A DNA stretch of 7,412 bases from Elusimicrobia bacterium RBG_16_66_12 (GTDB lineage Bacteria > Elusimicrobiota > Elusimicrobia > UBA1565 > UBA9628): assembly GCA_001800005.1 (NCBI GenBank), contig MGUL01000015.1, forward strand, positions 12,407 through 19,818. The letters run 5' to 3'. Positions 5,381 through 7,412 of the stretch are shown here, piece by piece. The notes beneath the pieces are model-generated. The model worked only from the letters and a program-made list of their open reading frames with translations. It ran no database searches and had not been told where the DNA came from. Positions within the stretch are counted from its first letter, which is position 1. Every line of letters starts with the position of its first letter. The position numbers and the translations under genes were made by a program.

Positions 5381-6810
5381 GGCCCGGGCGTTCGGCTCAC
5401 CCGCCGCGGAAGGTCGTCGTCATCGGGGCCGGCATCACCGGCCTGACGGCGGCGCGCGAGCTGGCCCGCGGGCGCGCCGAGGTCGTCGTGCTGGAAGCCG
5501 CGCCGCGCATCGGCGGCAAGGTCCGCACGGAGCTCGTGGGCGGCGCCGTCGTCGAGACGGGGCCGGACAGCTTCGTCACGCTGAAGCCCGAGATGCTGGA
5601 GCTGGTCAAGGAGCTGGGGCTGCAGGACGAGCTCGTCTGCACCGCCCCGGACCCGACGGTCAGCATCTTCAAGGGCGGCCGTCTGGTCCCCCTGCCCGCG
5701 GGGATGAACCTGGTCTCGCCCACGAAGCTGCTGCCCTTCGCGTTCTCGACGCTCTTCTCGATGCGGGGAAAGCTGCGCATGGCGCTCGAGCCGCTGATCT
5801 CCGTCGGCAGGGGCCTGGAGGACGAGTCGCTGGCCGATTTCGCGCGCCGCCGTCTCGGCGCCGAGGCCTTGGACGTCCTGGTCGGTCCCATGCTGGCCGG
5901 CATCTACGCCGGCGACCCGGAGAAGATGAGCATCAAGAGCACCTTCCCTCAGCTGCTGGACATGGAGAAGCGGGGGGGGCTCGTGAAGTCGATGTGGCTG
6001 GGGGGCCCCGAGCGCGCGCGGCGCGAGGGCATCACCACCTTCATGACGATCAAGAACGGCCTCTCCCGCGTGATCGACGCCCTGGCGCGCTCCCTGCCCG
6101 CCGGCACGGTGCGCACCGACTGCCCGGCCCAGGCCGTGCGCCGCCGCGGCGGCCGCTGGGAGGTCGTGACCCCCCAGGGGATATTCGAGGCCGACGCCAT
6201 CGTGGCGGCCGCGCCCGCTCCCGCCCTGGCCGACGCGGTCGAGGGGTTCGATCCAGAGCTGGCGATCCGCCTGCGCGAGATCCCGTTCGTCTCCACGGCC
6301 ACGACGACTCTGATCTACGAAGCGGCGACCTTCCCGAAGCTTCCGAAGGGCTTCGGCTTCCTGATCCCGCGCGAGGCCGGCTCGATGCTGTCGGCCGCGA
6401 CCTATTCCTCCAGCAAGTTCCCGGCGCGCTCGCCGCAGGGCAAGGTCGTGATCCGCGCCTTCGTCGGGGGCGCGGGACGCGAGGAGCCCGCCGAGGGCCC
6501 GCTGATGCGCATCGAGGAGCGGGTCCAGGAGGAGCTCCACGACGTGCTCGGCGTCAAGGGCGTCTCGCCCATCGCGGCCAAGACCGCCCGGTGGATCAAG
6601 GGCAACCCGCAATACAACGTCGGACACGCGCGGCGCCTGGAACGGCTGGGCTCCTGCCTGAGGGGGCATCCCGGTCTGATCCTGGCCGGCTGCTCCTACT
6701 GGGGCGTCGGCCTGCCCGACTGCGTGCGTTCCGGCCGCCGCGCGGCCGAGTTCGCTTCATCCGCGCGTTCCGGGAGGGAACATGACACAGCTCGCGCTGG
6801 ACTCGCTTAG
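5377..6810 (+). CDS. hemY: Protoporphyrinogen/coproporphyrinogen oxidase, HemY-type FAD enzyme
   Basis: This FAD-dependent six-electron oxidase acts late in heme synthesis, on protoporphyrinogen IX or, in the coproporphyrin-dependent route, coproporphyrinogen III. The 477-residue length matches HemY (about 470). The N-terminus has the dinucleotide-binding motif VIGAGITGL (Gly17, Gly19, Gly22) with acidic Glu40 ending strand two, then RIGGKV. The family block around ESLADFARRRLG, GIYAGDPEKMS and FPQLL spans about 150-195. The C-terminus has YNVGHARR (413-420) and the FAD-contacting GVGLPDCVRSG (443-453). No membrane helix is obvious, so it is probably a soluble or peripheral membrane protein. 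ATG 5377 is preferred over a TTG at 5353 because it forms the ATGA overlap with hemE and sits close before the FAD motif. The 3' end overlaps the next gene by 29 bases. An 8-G tract lies at 5972-5979, with the frame intact. Sequence alone does not settle which porphyrinogen is the substrate. Confidence 0.94.
   Translation: MRPGRSAHPPRKVVVIGAGITGLTAARELARGRAEVVVLEAAPRIGGKVRTELVGGAVVETGPDSFVTLKPEMLELVKELGLQDELVCTAPDPTVSIFKGGRLVPLPAGMNLVSPTKLLPFAFSTLFSMRGKLRMALEPLISVGRGLEDESLADFARRRLGAEALDVLVGPMLAGIYAGDPEKMSIKSTFPQLLDMEKRGGLVKSMWLGGPERARREGITTFMTIKNGLSRVIDALARSLPAGTVRTDCPAQAVRRRGGRWEVVTPQGIFEADAIVAAAPAPALADAVEGFDPELAIRLREIPFVSTATTTLIYEAATFPKLPKGFGFLIPREAGSMLSAATYSSSKFPARSPQGKVVIRAFVGGAGREEPAEGPLMRIEERVQEELHDVLGVKGVSPIAAKTARWIKGNPQYNVGHARRLERLGSCLRGHPGLILAGCSYWGVGLPDCVRSGRRAAEFASSARSGREHDTARAGLA
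6772..6778 (+). promoter_or_regulatory. Shine-Dalgarno sequence for the MgtC-family gene
   Basis: GGGAGGG lies three bases before ATG 6782, inside the hemY coding region. It is the strongest ribosome-binding match in the window and supports this start and the 29-base overlap with hemY. Confidence 0.7.
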
Positions 6811-7412
6811 TCTCCTCATCGCGCTCGGCTTGGGCGCGGCCATCGGCCTGGAGCGGGAACTCTCCGACAAGGCCGCCGGCCTGCGCACGAACATCCTGAT
6901 CTGCGTGGGCTCCTGTCTGTTCTCCATCCTCTCGCGCGAGGTCGCCCAGGGCGTGCCGGGCGCGGACATCACGCGCCTGGCCGCGCAGATCATCACGGGC
7001 ATCGGCTTCCTCGGCGCGGGGGCCATCATGCGCGAGGGCGAGCACGTCACGGGCCTGACCACGGCGGCCACCATATGGGTCGTCTCGGCGATCGGCGTGT
7101 CCGTGGGCTTCGGTCATTATGCCCTCGGCGCGGCCACGGCGGTCATCACGCTGGTCGTTCAGGCTGTTTTCTCGCACCTCGACGCGCTGATCGACGAGCT
7201 GCGTCAGCGGCACACCTTCCGCATCGTTTCCAACCTTGACGATGAGGGTCTTGAAGAAATCAAGACCATCTTCCGCGTGGCGGACGTGAAGGTCCTGCGC
7301 CGCAAGCTGATGAAGAAGGCCGGCTTCTACTATAGCGAGTGGTACGCCTCCGGCCCGCGCCTGGAGCAGAAGGACGTCGTGCGCAAGCTGCTCGACAACA
7401 AGCACGTCCGGG
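6782..7412 (+). CDS. MgtC/SapB family membrane protein, 3'-truncated
   Basis: The first 210 residues are present and the frame is still open at the window edge. Clear family signatures are GAAIGLEREL (18-27), KAAGLRTNILICVGS (30-44), RLAAQIITGIGFLGAGAI (65-82) and GLTTAATIWVVSAIG (91-105). Hydrophobic helices are visible near 8-22, 36-50, 68-83, 94-109 and 114-130, the standard membrane domain. From about residue 143 a soluble ferredoxin-like or ACT-like C-terminal domain begins (HTFRIVSNL, then a charged helix), as in longer MgtC homologues. The family includes MgtC, linked to Mg2+ limitation and intramacrophage survival, but most environmental members have no proven function, so a transport role should not be assumed. 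ATG 6782 is supported by a strong Shine-Dalgarno sequence and by homology starting immediately. It overlaps hemY by 29 bases in another frame, so it is probably cotranscribed. Confidence 0.93.
   Translation, partial: MTQLALDSLSLLIALGLGAAIGLERELSDKAAGLRTNILICVGSCLFSILSREVAQGVPGADITRLAAQIITGIGFLGAGAIMREGEHVTGLTTAATIWVVSAIGVSVGFGHYALGAATAVITLVVQAVFSHLDALIDELRQRHTFRIVSNLDDEGLEEIKTIFRVADVKVLRRKLMKKAGFYYSEWYASGPRLEQKDVVRKLLDNKHVR

Noticed and set aside
5302..6669. 455-codon open frame on the minus strand opposite hemY
   Set aside because: Same reason: it mirrors hemY codon structure and has a biased, motif-free composition.
1..7412. tRNA, rRNA, CRISPR arrays, insertion sequences or attachment sites
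   Set aside because: None was recognised. The window is filled by seven protein genes, and no direct or inverted repeats of useful length were seen by eye.

Overview
The window is gene-dense, GC-rich DNA (by eye about two thirds G+C, with strong G/C preference at third codon positions). It reads entirely on the + strand and has almost no non-coding sequence. It looks like a chromosomal piece of a diderm bacterium, because it carries a type II secretion / type IV pilus assembly locus of the kind used across two membranes. The phylum cannot be fixed from the sequence. A weak guess is Elusimicrobiota or another environmental GC-rich diderm lineage, based only on the style of the pilin genes and their pairing with housekeeping genes.

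Region 1 (1-4330) is a pseudopilus assembly operon. It holds the C-terminal part of a GspE/PilB-type secretion ATPase (start off-window), a complete GspF/PilC-type inner-membrane platform protein, two small pseudopilins with classic class III prepilin leaders (GspI/PilV-like and GspJ/PilW-like), and a larger PilX/GspK-like protein with an Ala/Gln-rich helix and a long, probably beta-rich C-terminal part. The genes overlap by 1, 4, 31 and 4 bases, so they are almost certainly one transcript with coupled translation. The major pseudopilin (GspG), GspH and the GspL/M/C/D parts are absent. What is present amounts to motor, platform and a probable tip complex (I-J-K/X).

Region 2 (4331-6810) holds two heme biosynthesis genes, hemE (uroporphyrinogen decarboxylase) and hemY (protoporphyrinogen/coproporphyrinogen oxidase), overlapping by the 4-base ATGA. 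A sigma70-like promoter fits just before hemE, partly inside the end of the pilX-like gene. Its predicted transcription start falls on the hemE GTG, which suggests leaderless initiation. The 3' third of hemE has clearly more A/T-ending codons than the rest of the gene.

Region 3 (6782-7412) is the start of an MgtC/SapB-family membrane protein gene. It overlaps the end of hemY by 29 bases, has a good Shine-Dalgarno sequence, and runs off the right edge.

I see no tRNA, rRNA, CRISPR array, insertion sequence or convincing terminator. The families are known ones. The parts most worth a second look are the composition of the pseudopilus cluster, the unusual PilX-like protein, the predicted leaderless hemE promoter and the codon-usage break inside hemE.
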